This document shows, piece after piece, positions 22,372 to 34,886 of a stretch of DNA of 64,000 bases. The notes below the pieces were generated by a model. The model had not been told where the DNA came from. It did no database searches and saw only the letters and a list, made by a program, of their open reading frames with translations. Location: positions 23,624,496 through 23,688,495 of the forward strand of contig CM043788.1 in assembly GCA_023974075.1 (NCBI GenBank), in the 5' to 3' direction. The first letter of the stretch is position 1. Every line of letters starts with the position of its first letter. Source of the DNA: Chaenocephalus aceratus. Its lineage: Eukaryota; Chordata; Actinopteri; Perciformes; Channichthyidae. A program made the position numbers and the translations under genes.

Positions 22372-25183
22372 GTGAGGAATTACGCGCCCATTTCTGTCAA
22401 ACTGACACCTTCTTTTCGCTTTTGACGTATTTTGTGTTCTGTCCTGTCTTTTCTGCGTATTTTTATTCAACTTTTGATTATATTTCCATTGAGAAATAGG
22501 ACTTGGTGAAATGTGCTGTTGCTCACGATGCATCTTTTCAACAACTTGTTAGGAGAACCTCTTTAAATGGACATTTAGCGACACGATTGACATGTTTGTT
22601 GGTTGTTTCGAGAAGAACTTGTCAGAAAGATATGCGGGGGAACAAGCCCTGACGCGCCTCCACTGCAAAGCCTGACAGAGAGTGAGTCAGACATGGAGAA
22701 CATTGAGAGAGGGGAAGACCCTGGGGACATGGAGCAACACAGCAGAGCTTCCTTTTATGCATTTGAAAAATCCTTTCACATGTGTTGTCTTGATCCGATT
22801 TTGTTCCTAAATAGGCTAGGAAACAGGAGAAGAGAGATGCTGACAACCCTTTTTATTATTAAGTAGATAATGCTTATCTTTAAAGGATGTTGGATATGTA
22901 TTGAAGTGTTGCATTACTTGTAAGGTACTGAGTACATCAACTGCAGTGGATTTTTATAGCACAACAAAGGCTGTAATATTGTGAAAACTATAAACAAATA
23001 TCTACAACCTCTTTATGGATTTAATGGTAAACACTGGTGGTTGTTGATTGTGGTCTCATATCTTAAATAATCGTTGTAGCTTCCATTGGTCAGTTTAGTT
23101 TAGTTTGTTAATTACAATAAGACTAGAGCTCAGTCAGTGTTAGTATGGAATGATATAATAAGCTTGGTGGATGTGCACCAGCAACACATAATCTGATAAT
23201 CCAAAATGTGATTTTGAAAAGCCTTAAACCCTATTGATATGATAAGAAGTTCTTGTTAAATTATTTGTGAAACTTCTCTATTATTTCAGTTGACATTTGT
23301 TTTCTTATGGCAAGATATTAAGCAGATTCTGTTTATACTGTGACATCTATCATGTTAATATTGCTGATTAGATTACACCTTCATGGGTGGCTTTACAAAT
23401 CTATGAGCCAGATTGATTTTCTGGAATGTTTGATTTGTTTATAATTCTTGTGGCATCAATGTGAAAATGTACCTTGATTTGTCAGGCAGTACATTTATAG
23501 AAAATAGAAATTCTATATGTGTTTTTAAATAGACCACAATACAGTTATGCTAATATCAGATAAAAAAACACATTCATTTAATTTCAAACCTTTATTTAAC
23601 CAGATTGGTCCCATTGAGATCATAGATCTCTTTTTCAAGGGAGACCTGCACATATACCAAGATAGGGGATTTGATCCATATAGCTTGCGTTCAATAGACT
23701 TTATTTTGTTTGTTGTTCTTTGAAATGGCCTAAGGTTTGTTTTGACACCTGAGGGTAATGACTGGTGTGTGCTCCATGTTGCAACATTTTTCCTGACGTC
23801 CCTCCTCCTGCTTTGAATCCCCTGCACGCTGTGAATAAATAGATGTGCTCACTAGCTGTGTGAAGTTACACTCCATTAATGTATTGCCCTTCTGCTCTCG
23901 CAAGGCACCCCAAAGAGCTGTGGAGAGCGGTGTCAGTCAAAATTATAACATGAATTATATATATTATCACTTTTATAGGCAAAAACATTGAGAATTGTAT
24001 TTTGGAAAAAAAGCAGCATATTGTTATTTTAGGAGAGTTTCTGTATATCGATGACTTGCCAGAATGTTGCTTTCCGCATGATCTGGAGTATCATTTACGC
24101 TGTTTGAATGAAAGCCTGTTGACTTTTTGCATGTACTTTTTGCATGCATTGTTTTTCCAGTGACTAACCTCTCTTGTGATTCATCATCTGCTCTGCAATG
24201 CATTTTCCCACATCACCACCAGTCACCTGATCACGGTTTCTCATTGGCATAAACATCAGCCCTTTTCCCCTCATGCATTTATGTACTACCTTGTCGTACC
24301 TGCCTCGTTCTGACCACATACTGTTCCATGTTCTGCTTGCCTGCTTGGTTTGCTTTGACTTAAGGACGACGTGTTGCCAAACACTCCCTGAACATCTTAC
24401 CAAGTTAACCTGTTTCAGCCACTATGCCTTGGATTTCTATTTAGTCCACGTATCTCTGCGCTGAACCTTTACATAAAGATATTTGAGAGACTCCTGTCAG
24501 TGAGAAATCTGACTCTGAATAAGGATTTGTCTTAAAGTGGACCTATCATGCTATATTTGAAACATATATTGTAGGGCCATACCTATATAAAACATGTCTG
24601 TGAAGTTTCTTTTTCAAAATACCAAACAGATCATGCATTTTAGCCATGCCTCATTTCACTCTATTTGCTCTTTTCCAGCCCTGTTTTTGCAAGAGCTGAT
24701 TCTGCTTTTGTGGCAGACTACAGCGCCACTTACAGGCCTGGTATATGTACTACAGCGTCTCCAGCGCTTTCGAGCGGTCTCTCTTTCCCCTGATAGGTGG
24801 AGAGTTGCCCATATAGGCGGAGCACCCCTTTTCTGACGTCAGAACAATTCAAATAATAATCAGATCCGTTGCAGCCCCGTTTTTAGAGATTTGGGTGTGG
24901 AGGAAAAGAGAGAGGGTTGTGTTTTCTGACACTTGGTGAGTTCCCTGACACACCGGGGACACATATTCATGTATAAAAGACGTACAAAAGTGCATTTTGC
25001 ATGATAGGTCCCCTTTAAGAAAAGCCTTGAATAACACCACCAAGCAATCTTTAATTTCAAATGTACCTTTTTGCTAATACCCTTATTTTATTCTATTCCA
25101 AAGATTCTTCAGTCTTGCCAGATTTAAATTGACTTGCAGCACTTAAATCATTAAAACCTTCTCTATCTCTTTCTCTTTTGCAG
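22372..25183 (+). other. lepr: lepr intron 1
   Basis: GT (22372) to TTTTGCAG (25183). Mostly unique AT-rich sequence. It holds a short dispersed repeat-like block at 23583-23665 (CTTTATTTAACCAG...GAGATC type) and a TTAA MITE at 24532-25018. Confidence 0.5.
24532..25018 (+). mobile_element. TTAA MITE, GGACCTATCATG family, copy 1
   Basis: The ends TTAAAGTGGACCTATCATG and CATGATAGGTCCCCTTTAA are inverted and include TTAA on each side. Three further copies lie in lepr introns (31600, 32184, 44689). An 80-codon frame inside is open also in copy 3, but looks like shared ancestry rather than a gene. Confidence 0.85.
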
Positions 25184-25241
25184 TGGGATTGACACCAGCC
25201 AAAGCTCAGCTAGGAAATGCTCCTGCTATGACTACTACAAT
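25184..25241 (+). other. lepr: lepr leader exon 2
   Basis: A 58-nt exon between TTTCTCTTTTGCAG and GTAAGTAT, both strong sites. It has an ATG followed shortly by TGA, and carries the upstream ORF of exon 1 without a stop. Non-coding for the receptor. Confidence 0.55.
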
Positions 25242-26949
25242 GTAAGTATATTGCAATATATGGATGAAGATGGTCTATGTGGACGTGGGTGTTATACAGT
25301 TCTGAAAACATACACTACACAGGTTTTAAAGTAGGTTTACACTTACAAGGAATGAGCCTAGGTGTTTGGTGCAGAACAATAATCATAGTAGGATAAACTA
25401 AAAGATAAAAGCAAAAACTACAACAGTCAAGAAACACAAGTTAAAAAAGATGAAAATAAAAATATGGACAGTTTTGGTTTTTTCAATGAAAAAATATGTA
25501 TTAACTACCTGTTTTTAAAAATGAAGGACGTGCAGGAATGTACACACACTTATCCAAGGAATAAGCTAAAGTATAGAGAATATGCAAGTATGTCAGTGGT
25601 GGTCCTGGCCCATTGTGATAAGGCCAGTTGCAAATGGTAAGAAAGAATCGCTGCCCCCTGCCAGGGCAGATGTTCAAACCGTTTATGTCCATGGTATTTC
25701 TATAAAAGGTTAGTGGAAAATGAGAGCATCTATAATAACGGGACATTCAATAATTCTGTAAATGGATTTATTTTCTTTGCAGCCAGGAAAAATAACTTTG
25801 TAGAGATAACGGTGTTCGACAAAGCAAGATAATTGCAGAACAACAAATGAATAATTGGAGTTATATAATATTAGAGTTAAGGGTAAATGTTAAAGCCAAT
25901 GATAACAGAACAGACAAGTTCTTGTGCTTTTAGTGATTCATGCTGAGGCTTCTGGTATGAGTGAATTTGAATGTGGAAAATGTCCCAACACTAAATGTGT
26001 ATTGCATATAAATATTGTTTTAATGGTTTTCATGGTTGTCAATTTACATTCTTACATTTGGGCTACTGCACAGATGTGTCTACTTTGGATTCCCAACTAG
26101 GGGGAGATAAACCCCCCAATATGATGACTAAATACATGTGATGCTGCTCTTAAGTTAATTTATTGTGACAAAATGAACAATCAATTATGAGCTGTGATTA
26201 CTCAGGACACCTCTTTCCAACAACTGAGTCATGTGTTGATGAAAGGGTTGAGGAGCTTGTTGCACAGAGATGTGATGGTAACACATTGTTTTTACCAGCC
26301 CTACACTCTCCTGGGAGGAGGTGTGGAACTGAAACGTTGTTAATACTGACCAGGGTCTTGTGTCGCAACACTCCTGGCTGCCACTTTAGGTCTGGCGTAA
26401 CGTCTGTACAAAAGTCGGTACACTAGTTCCTCCACGGTACTGTGCTGCTCATGTTTCCTGGCACTGGGCTGTTCAGTGGCATCTACAGTATGGCTACAAC
26501 TCCACTGCTCTCCTAGGATGCAGGTTTTGTTTTGAATATCATGAGATTTATTGTCATTTATTCTTTCCTTCATTAAGCATGGATTGTTAATAATTCACGA
26601 CATGGATAACCTGCAGAAGTTCCTCCCATTTCCAGAAAATGCGTCACAGAGAGCATTGAATAGAACACTTTAGATATGTAATCGCACCAGATAGAATTTG
26701 TAGAACAATAAAGATGACTAAAATCATAAAACGCTCATTAAAACTTGTGTTATGTTCATGGAGCAATCCATAATGAACTGTTCCTTCCCTTGATACGTGA
26801 TTCACTTAATGTTGTTATCATCTGTATCTCGTTGCTCTCTCATCATCTACATTGTTTTTTTGTTTTTTCTCTTTGTACGACTGCGACATCAAGCGTTTTC
26901 CCTCTGTCGGCCCATCCCGCCATCACTCACCCTCTTTGTTTCTCTACAG
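25242..26949 (+). other. lepr: lepr intron 2, nothing recognised
   Basis: AT-rich with no clear repeat ends or conserved frames. Confidence 0.4.
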
Positions 26950-27003
26950 GGTTTTGGCGTATGACAGTGACGGTCCTGATGCAAATCTTCTTGGTATCCA
27001 ATG
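26950..27003 (+). CDS. lepr: lepr exon 3: start codon and signal peptide
   Basis: Acceptor CTCTACAG, donor ATG|GTGAGT, phase 1. The ATG at 26961 gives MTVTVLMQIFLVSNG, which continues in exon 4 as ALCLGLEE, a plausible secretory signal. This start was chosen because the same frame runs into the LEPR-like N-terminal region of exon 4. In mammals too the start lies in a short exon before the N-terminal domain. Confidence 0.75.
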
Positions 27004-28380
27004 GTGAGTTTCACCTCCATCACAACACTTGTGATAGCTTAGCTTGTATCCATTCTTCCACCTGGTTATAGCCTTTTTTATAGAACAATATTTATATATA
27101 TATCCTTTTCAGGTTTGATGTAAGCATAAAAACTCACCCCATAGAGGTTCAGCTCAGAAATACAAATTGGAGGGATCTTACTGTGTAAAGTATTATATTG
27201 TTCATAGAAATACCCTGAGGTTTGTCCAAGGGATGCTATAGATTAATTTGAAATGAGTGCACTTGTTGGCAACTTACTAAGTTTGACAAGTTTAATTTGT
27301 CCTATTGATTTTGTGAGGCTTTTGTCCTGGCAAAGAGATTCTGACATTATGAATGTAATTCTGGATGTTATTAATGTGTATGAGAAGATTGGCCTTCTTA
27401 GTTAGAGAAGAGGAACACCTTAATCCCTATTGCTTATTTTTATTTTGGTTGTATCGTATGCTTAAATTGTGCGCAAAACTGATTCTATTTAGGTAGCACT
27501 GGTCACGATGTGTATGACTAGAACATCTCCACAGAACACAGCAGCAGCCTCATACCAGTGTTAACACTTTAGATTGATGGTGTTATGGTGGACAGATTTC
27601 CCGTGTGGAGCCCATGTGGGCATAACTGTCCAAATGAAAGCACTGTACTCTTCTTTGACAGTAGATTAATGTTTTCCCTCCAGTTGTCAAACCTACGTAA
27701 GGAGTTACACCTGAGCTAAATCAATATCACCCAGTTGGAGACTAACAAGGTCTTTTCTCAGGATTCTTTTTCTTCTTTTCTAAAACACAACTGTTGCCTC
27801 AAAATGAGATGAAGGATTTCAAAGAAAGAAGCCATATATTGTTATACAATGTAAATGTCTTGAGATGGCCTTATTCCTCTATTTCTTTGTCCACCCAATC
27901 CGGCAATCTTTTACTCAATGACGAGTTGTTCATAAATGAATGTAGATGAGTTATCTTTGACTAATGATTAAACCTTGTTCAGGGGACTTATGTAACAATT
28001 TCAGGATTGTTTTGGCAAAAAAAAGAACGTTTTACTTTACATGCAAGGCATTTGTTAACATAGATTTTTATCAGAAACAGGAAAGCAATTCTATTTTCTA
28101 TTGTATCTATTTTTTTATCAGGTGCTTTATATCACTTTTTATTTATAAGAAATGCATTAAATGCATTAAATTTATGTTTTTTATATCATTATCAAACTTG
28201 GAAAAAAAACTATTATGCTGCGAAACGTAAATAAAATACAGCATTGGGTTGTTTTAAATGGGAGAAATATATTATTTTGTTAAGATAACAATAAGACAAG
28301 ATATCTAAAATACTCAAATTTTTCTCCCTCCAACGTAATAATATACTTCCCTCTTAATGTCCCTTCCTCTCTGTGAGCAG
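27004..28380 (+). other. lepr: lepr intron 3, nothing recognised
   Basis: AT-rich unique-looking sequence with short T/A runs. Confidence 0.4.
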
Positions 28381-28614
28381 GGGCCCTGTGTTTGGGGCTC
28401 GAGGAGGGGGCCTCTCTGCAGTCAGGTGCCATGGAGCTCCCCTGGCAGGATGAGCTGTGCTGTGACTCACCCTCAGCCCACCTCACTGCGGAGGGAGACA
28501 GCACACACACACCGGAGACAAACCGCTCTGATTCAAACCCCCCGCACCATCCCCTCTGCAGCTTCAGGAGCTCCACAAACAGATCACACCCTCCTGATCC
28601 TCTGGAGGTGAGAG
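28381..28614 (+). CDS. lepr: lepr exon 4: N-terminal domain
   Basis: Encodes the mature N-terminus, including ELPWQDELCCDSPSAHL and HHPLCSFRSS. These correspond in order to the PWRFKLSC and HCCFRS segments of mammalian LEPR (recalled family knowledge). The donor is ambiguous. The strong GTGAGA at 28608 leaves phase 0, but the LEPR frame of exon 5 needs phase 1, which is met only by a weaker GTCATT at 28615. I give the in-frame end. Confidence 0.8.
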
Positions 28615-30744
28615 GTCATTCAATACTGGTATCCAATATGTTTCTTAAAAAAAGCAAAACGTATGTGAGTTGCTTTCATCCTGGTTGACAAGACCCGGTT
28701 GAAAGAGTTAGTGCACGGGAATTAATGTATCTTACTCAATATCTATATTTTCATATATTGAAATCAAATATGAACAAATGAATATCAAACTCTGCTAGTC
28801 AGGATTCTCAATGGCTGATCAAATTAACATCAGGCTTCCATCCAAACTAAGGATAATCTAATTTTTTTTTTTTCAGTGAGTCTGGTTTTGTTTAACAAGC
28901 TGTACTGACTGTTTTGCATTATATCAACCGACATGCCGTTTGGCACCTTTAGGTCCCTTCCTTCGGTTTAATCCAGGGTTTTGTACACTGCGTCGGTGTT
29001 ACATGTCTTCAGAAAGACAATTAATAGAGACATTATTAAACTAGCCTTTTTTTATGCATCAAGGTAGCAGATTAATGAGACCGACAGAGACTCAGAACGA
29101 TTCTCCTATACATTCAGATATGCTTAATCTTTTGTTGGGAGAATTTTTAACTTGCCGCATGACAAATTCAGTGACAGGTTTTTAGGGGAACATTGAACCC
29201 TGTCTGTTTAAAAGCAAACATGAAGGTGACACACTTTTCATTCCAAGTAGCAACAGGGTGGTTGTGTAATGTGGCTCATCAGAACAAACATCAGGGTGTG
29301 TGAAGGAGCCTCACGATTCACCATTCTTCTTGCAGTGTCATCACTTGTCACCGATAGATGTGCTCCAAAGATCAGCCTGACAGGTTCATTACACTTTAAG
29401 CTGCCCCCCCCCCCCCTCCTTCTGATCAGCACAGAATTACACCATCCGTTTCATATTCATCTGGGGAGTCGTTCAGCATCACTGTGTTCTCTAGCAGGAG
29501 GAAGAAAGTACGCAGGTCTTTAAGTTTAAAGAGCAAATGGGGGGCCTTTCCAAGTGAGTCATAAGTATAAATGCTCTCTTGATATTATCAGCGTGAAGAT
29601 TGAGATGAGATTATATTGAGACGAGGGAGGTGTGGAGGATTTGTTTGTTTTCATCGATCTGTGTTGTGCAGGGGGACATTTGAATCAATGGTGATTAGCT
29701 GAGACCTTCAAGATTCATCCCCAAGCAATGATGATCAAATGGAGAAGTTGTAGACATACTCCTTATACGCCTCCTTTCTGCTTTATGAGGCCTTTTGACA
29801 GTCGGGTATGGATACAGCTCCCAAGGTCCCCAGAGCGTTTTGGTCATTCTATTCTTTGGTTAGCCATATTCATTTTATTTATCATTCTGTGGTTTAAGTA
29901 CCAACTTGTCTTTAAGATTAGGGTGTTGGTTAATAACGTGAGAAGGCTGAGATTGATCAAAAGAGCTTTTTTAAATAACAATTTATTTTATAGAACACAA
30001 AGTTTTGTATAAGCATTCCTGGTTACGTTTTGTCCTTATTCAACCTACAAAACATGAATACACATCCTTTCCTGAGCTTAAGCTTGCTGAACATGTGTAA
30101 ACTGCGCTACTAATGTCAGTTAGTGTGCTTAATGGCTTTTCAGCTGCAGGACTTTGCAACAGTGTGCAAGCGGATCTGTTAATGTCCTTTGGGTCCGGTT
30201 AGATTACTGATGGAAACTTTACTCTTTAATGCTACTGAAAACACGCCCATGACATGCTGAAGCACATCTGTGTTTACCTCATCTCTAAAAACACTTGATA
30301 TTATTTTAGTCCACTACTTTGGACCAGCCTGAAATATCTTAACACACATTTTAACAATACTAATGTTGTGCAAAACGTGTGACATTCCCATAATTCCCAG
30401 GTCTACCTTGTATTAAGTGCTTATTATGAAATGTCAGCTCAAAAGCTACATTCAGATAATAAAAATGTTAATCAAAACCTACTGCTCAAAAACGTGTATG
30501 AATAATTTAATTATATTCTGCCAATAGATCCCCCAAATCCCATGCACTGGTCCTTTTTGTAATGACGTTTCCATGCAGGAACCGTACCTCACTATGGGTG
30601 CTTGCAGCTAGAATATTTCACTGTTCTCAGAATATGAAGCTAGCCGTTTCTCAGAAGCCCTATTTGAAGGTCACAGTCAACAGTAAATCACGTAGAGATG
30701 TCCTCTCAACATGCTCCTAAAATGCAAATCTGATTTCTTGTCAG
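28615..30744 (+). other. lepr: lepr intron 4, nothing recognised
   Basis: AT-rich, with homopolymer T and C runs (28860, 29403). No transposon ends found. Confidence 0.4.
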
Positions 30745-30874
30745 GCACCTGTTTGGACATTCTGTGCAAAATTGATGAAAACTGGGAAAATCTAATATGT
30801 GAACTTCAATCACAACGCCCACCATCAACCACAAAGGCTGCTGGTGTCAAGGCAATTAGCTTACAGAGTGTGTC
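30745..30874 (+). CDS. lepr: lepr exon 5: N-terminal domain, continued
   Basis: Acceptor TTCTTGTCAG, strong donor GTAAGT at 30875. The frame with TCLDILCKIDENWENLICEL matches the IDxNW block of LEPR. In this frame the exon is entered in phase 1 and left in phase 2, which conflicts with the frame of exon 6 (entry phase 1). A weak GTGTGT donor at 30868 would keep the frame. Confidence 0.75.
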
Positions 30875-31340
30875 GTAAGTATGAAACTTCGCTATTTCAT
30901 TTTCTGTGTTTCTTTTCTTTGTTGTTTGTGTGTGTGTGTGTGTTAGTGTGAGTCTAATCTGTTTCCCTTCTGCTCAGTGGGGGGCTAAGTATGCTGTGTT
31001 TTATTTTGATCAGCAGTGGGGGAACTGCATGATGTAACACAGGCTCCAGGCTTTTTTTGTTGCGGGGATAAAGAGGACAATTCACCCCTGATCTCACACA
31101 CTTTTGATAGATGGACATTTTTCAGCTTTTACATCTTGTTCACTGCTCAGTTTTCGCTAAGTCAAAAAACATTTGAAAAAATGATTTCACCTCAAGGTCG
31201 ATTTATTAACTGTTCTTAGCTTCCAATCATGTCACACAATTTTCATTAGTACATACAATTGCACAGGTATGTACAGTAACAGTTCAAAGATTTGACTTGA
31301 ATGTTAATAACAAATTATACAGTATTTTTACTTTTGTCAG

Positions 31341-31523
31341 GTCGAAAGAAAGAGGAGAATGATGCGAATACACCGTATGATAATCCTGTGATCTGCAAGG
31401 TGGAGGTTCCATTTATGTGCTTGGTTGTTCTTGACGCTACGACAAGCTTTGTCACCGTGGTAACTGTCAGCCTTACCGATGCCATCCCTCCCTCAGTTCT
31501 TCTCAGAATTCCTTCCCGACCTG
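31341..31523 (+). CDS. lepr: lepr exon 6: N-terminal domain to first receptor module
   Basis: Acceptor TTTTGTCAG, donor CCTG|GTAAGA, exit phase 1. The frame gives RKKEENDANTPYDNPVICK and then a beta-rich segment with MCLVVLD, ending IPSRP. It corresponds to the C-terminal part of the mammalian N-terminal domain before the VKPDPP-type start of the first module. Confidence 0.85.
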
Positions 31524-31599
31524 GTAAGAGGAAATGTCTTCATTCTTTGTTTTATATCAGTAGGAAGTTGTAAGAGTCTGTTGTGGTGGAGGCATATAC

Positions 31600-32096
31600 T
31601 TAAAGGGGACCTATCATGCAAAATGCACTTTTGTACGTCTTTTATACATGAATATGTGTGTCAGGAAACTCACCAAGTGTCAGAAAACACAACCCTCTCT
31701 CTTTTCCTCCATACCCAAATCTCTAAAAACGGGGCTGCAACGGATCTGATACAGACTGATACAGATTTGAAATATCTCTGACATCAGCAACGAGGAGCTC
31801 CGCCTATATGGGCAACTCTCCACCTATCAGGAGGAGACAGCCACGGCCATTGCCGTTCGAAAGCGCTGGAGACGCTGTAGTACATATGCCAGGCCTGTAC
31901 GCTGTAGTCTGCCACAAAAGCAGCGAAGAAGACTTCTCACAGATTCAGCCCTTGCAAAAACAGGGCTAAAAAAGAGCAAATAGAGCGAAATGAGGCATGG
32001 CTAAAATGCATGATCTGTTTGTTATTTTGAAAATGTTTTATATAGGTATGGCTCTACAATATATTATTCAAATATAGCATGATAGGTCCACTTTAA
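31600..32096 (-). mobile_element. TTAA MITE, GGACCTATCATG family, copy 2 (inverted)
   Basis: Ends TTAAAGGGGACCTATCATG and CATGATAGGTCCACTTTAA with TTAA on both sides; opposite orientation to copies 1 and 3. It lies 87 bp from copy 3, forming a large inverted pair inside intron 6. Confidence 0.85.
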
Positions 32097-32183
32097 GCAA
32101 TAGCTCACGGCCTGAAGTGAGCTATTGTTTTTATAAAACGGTTACCAAGTGTGGCAATATGAAAGAAAAATACACACTCTAAT

Positions 32184-32691
32184 TTAAAGTGGACCTATCA
32201 TGCTATATTTGAAACATATATTGTAGGGTCATACCTATATAAAACATGTCTGTGAAGTTTTTTTTTCAAAATACCAAACAGATCATGCATTTTAGCCATG
32301 CCTCATTTCGCTCTATTTGCTCTTTTCCAGCCCTGTTTTTGCAAGGGCTGATTCTGCTTTTGTGGCAGACTACTGCGCCACTTACAGGCCTGGCATATGT
32401 ACTACAGCGTCTCCAGCGCTTTCGATCGGTCTCTCATTCCCCTGATAGGTGGAGAGTTGCCCATATAGGCGGAGCACCCCTTTTCTGACTTAAGAAACAT
32501 TCAAATAATAATCAGCTCCGTTGCAGCCCCGTTTTTAGAGATTTGGATATGGAGGAAAAGAGAGGGGGTTGTGTTTTCTGACACTTGGTGAGTTCCCTGA
32601 CACACCGGCGACTAGTGTTGTCACGATACCAACATTTTGGTTTCGATAAAAGACGTACAAAAGTCAATTTTGCATGATAGGTCCCCTTTAA
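32184..32691 (+). mobile_element. TTAA MITE, GGACCTATCATG family, copy 3
   Basis: Same orientation as copy 1. Near its right end (about 32615-32648) the family sequence is replaced by GTGTTGTCACGATACCAA and following bases, which looks like the tip of another transposon. Confidence 0.8.
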
Positions 32692-33623
32692 ATACTTGTC
32701 ATTAGTAAATAATGATGTTCAAAATAAAATAGTCCCTCCGTTGCCTTCTGCACGAAACATAGTGCGAGGCCGAGGTGGTTGCTATGCAACAACACTAACA
32801 GCTAGCGAACATATTAGACAGTTGATGGAATATTTGGCTATTTATTTACATTCATTTGTATGTTGCCGTTTATTGTGCAGCCACTGAAAAACTGTCCAGC
32901 ATCAGTAGAATGGCTTACGTGGTTACTTGTATAGGTTGAGGTTGTACTAGGCTGTTGCTTGGTGTGGTGAGAATATTGCTCCACTTTCTCCGGTCCCCGA
33001 GATTCGGCTTCCAGTAGCTCTGGAGAGAGCTTTCGCACCTGTGGCCACTAACGGTCATAATTTCTCTGCTTTGTTTCAAGACCCGCATCAGAAAGCTTTT
33101 GAATGGTGGTACTTTTCCAGTTGGTCTACCTGCTCTTCACGTCGTCGTTTAGGTGCTTTTTTTCTGGAGATAGGCACTGCTCAATCCACTCCTCCATAGT
33201 AAGGCCACCCCGGAGGTCGAAGTTAACCTTAAATGTTTTCATCTTAAGCTTTGTTAGTTAGTTAGTTAGTTAGTTTCGTAACGGACGTAATGTAACGGTT
33301 GTAGCTTTTTCTCAGACACGGAGGGATACTGACTTGTGAAAAGTAACTACAATTCTACCCGTGATATACGCTCATTATATCACGGCTAAGAACCAATCAG
33401 ATTGCTTGATTTGACTTGTCCATTTTATAATGTATATTTGTTTTCTCTATGAACTTTAGGCCTTGCAGCTTTTTATGAAATGCATCTCTAAGGAGTTATC
33501 CTTGTTTTTTACCTTAATTGGAAAACTTTTGCTCTGCCGTAGCTACAGTTATGTCTGTGCTGCAGGTGTTGTATTGTAATGTATGAAATAAGTGCTATTG
33601 CACCTAATACAAATGTAAAACTG
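32692..33623 (+). other. lepr: Intron 6 sequence, no gene
   Basis: Contains a (GTTA)n run at about 33252-33276 and possible internal transposon sequence (32700-33350). No ends or coding frames could be supported. Confidence 0.3.
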
Positions 33624-34886
33624 AATGCTAGTAATTCACAGACTACCTACGAAATGGGTTTAGGCACCTCAATGACCGTACCTACAGGGTAACTTGGAAA
33701 GGGTCCGAGTCCGACCCTTGTCAATTATCTACAGGGGTCCCTCAGGGCTCTGTTCTTGGTCCCCTCCTCTTCTCCCTGTACACAAACTCGCTCGGATCTG
33801 TCATTAGCCCGCATGGTTTTTCATACCACTGCTACGCTGACGACACCCAATTAATTCTGTCCTTGCCCCGCTCAGAGACCCAGGTCGTCGCACGCATCTC
33901 TGCTTGTCTAGCTGACATCTCTCAGTGGATGTCTGCTCACCACCTCAAGCTCAACCTTGACAAGACTGAACTGCTTTTCCTTCCGGGAAAAGATTCTCCC
34001 ACTCTTGACCTGACAATCAACATTGGCACCTCTGTTGTTTCCCCGACTCAGACTGCAAGGAATCTGGGTGTGATCCTAGATAACAAACTGTCCTTCACTG
34101 CAAACATCGCTGCTACAACCCGCTGCTGCAGATGCATGCTTTACAACATCAGAAAGATACGTCCCCACCTGACCCAGAAAGCGATGCCGGTTCTGGTCCA
34201 GGCTCTCGTCATCTCACGCCTAGACTACTGCAACTCCCTCCTGGCTGGTCTACCTGCATGTGCCATCCGACCTCTGCAGCTCATCCAGAATGCAGCGGCT
34301 CGTCTGGTCTTCAACCTTCCTAAATGTTCCCACACCACGCCGTCCTCCTTTCCCTTCACTGGCTTCCGGTAACTGCTAGAATCCACTTCAAGACAATGGT
34401 ACTTGCGTACCATGCTGCGAATGGATCTGGCCCTTCCTACATCCAGGACATGGTTAAACTGTACACCCCAGCACGTGCACTCCGCTCTGCATCAGCCAAA
34501 CAGCTCGCTGCACCCGCACTGCGAGGGGGACCCAAGTTCCCATCAGCAAAAACACGTCGGTTTGCTATCCTGGCTCCAAAATGGTGGAATGAGCTCCCCA
34601 TTGAAATCAGGACAGCAGATAGCTTACACATCTTCCGGCGCAGACTGAAAACTCATCTCTTTCGACTCCACTTCGAGCGATAGAATTACTAACAAAGCAC
34701 TTATATACTAATAAAGGACTGGCTTATCTATAGCCAGTTGAGTAGCACTTGAAATGTTTTAGCTCTATGAAACCTGATGTACTTATATGATTCTGTTTTC
34801 TTCAAGTTTGTATCTTGTTGGTCGAACGCACTTATTGTAAGTCGCTTTGGATAAAAGCGTCAGCTAAATGCAATGTAATGTAATAA
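33624..34886 (+). mobile_element. L2-like LINE, 3' part of reverse transcriptase
   Basis: From the left: [16 protein letters not shown], catalytic [10 protein letters not shown], then [21 protein letters not shown], and HWLPVTARI. One frame ends near 34372; the homologous protein continues in another frame (34324-34683), so it is frameshifted. The 3' end reads GTCGCTTTGGATAAAAGCG and finishes in short TGTAA repeats. Endonuclease and 5' half are missing. Same transcriptional direction as lepr. Confidence 0.85.

Noticed and set aside
28280..28576. Minus-strand ORF of 98 codons
   Set aside because: It is the antisense shadow of lepr exon 4.
24594..32488. The same 80-codon ORF at 24594-24836 and 32246-32488
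   Set aside because: Both lie in copies of one TTAA MITE. Shared ancestry explains the similarity and no coding feature is visible.
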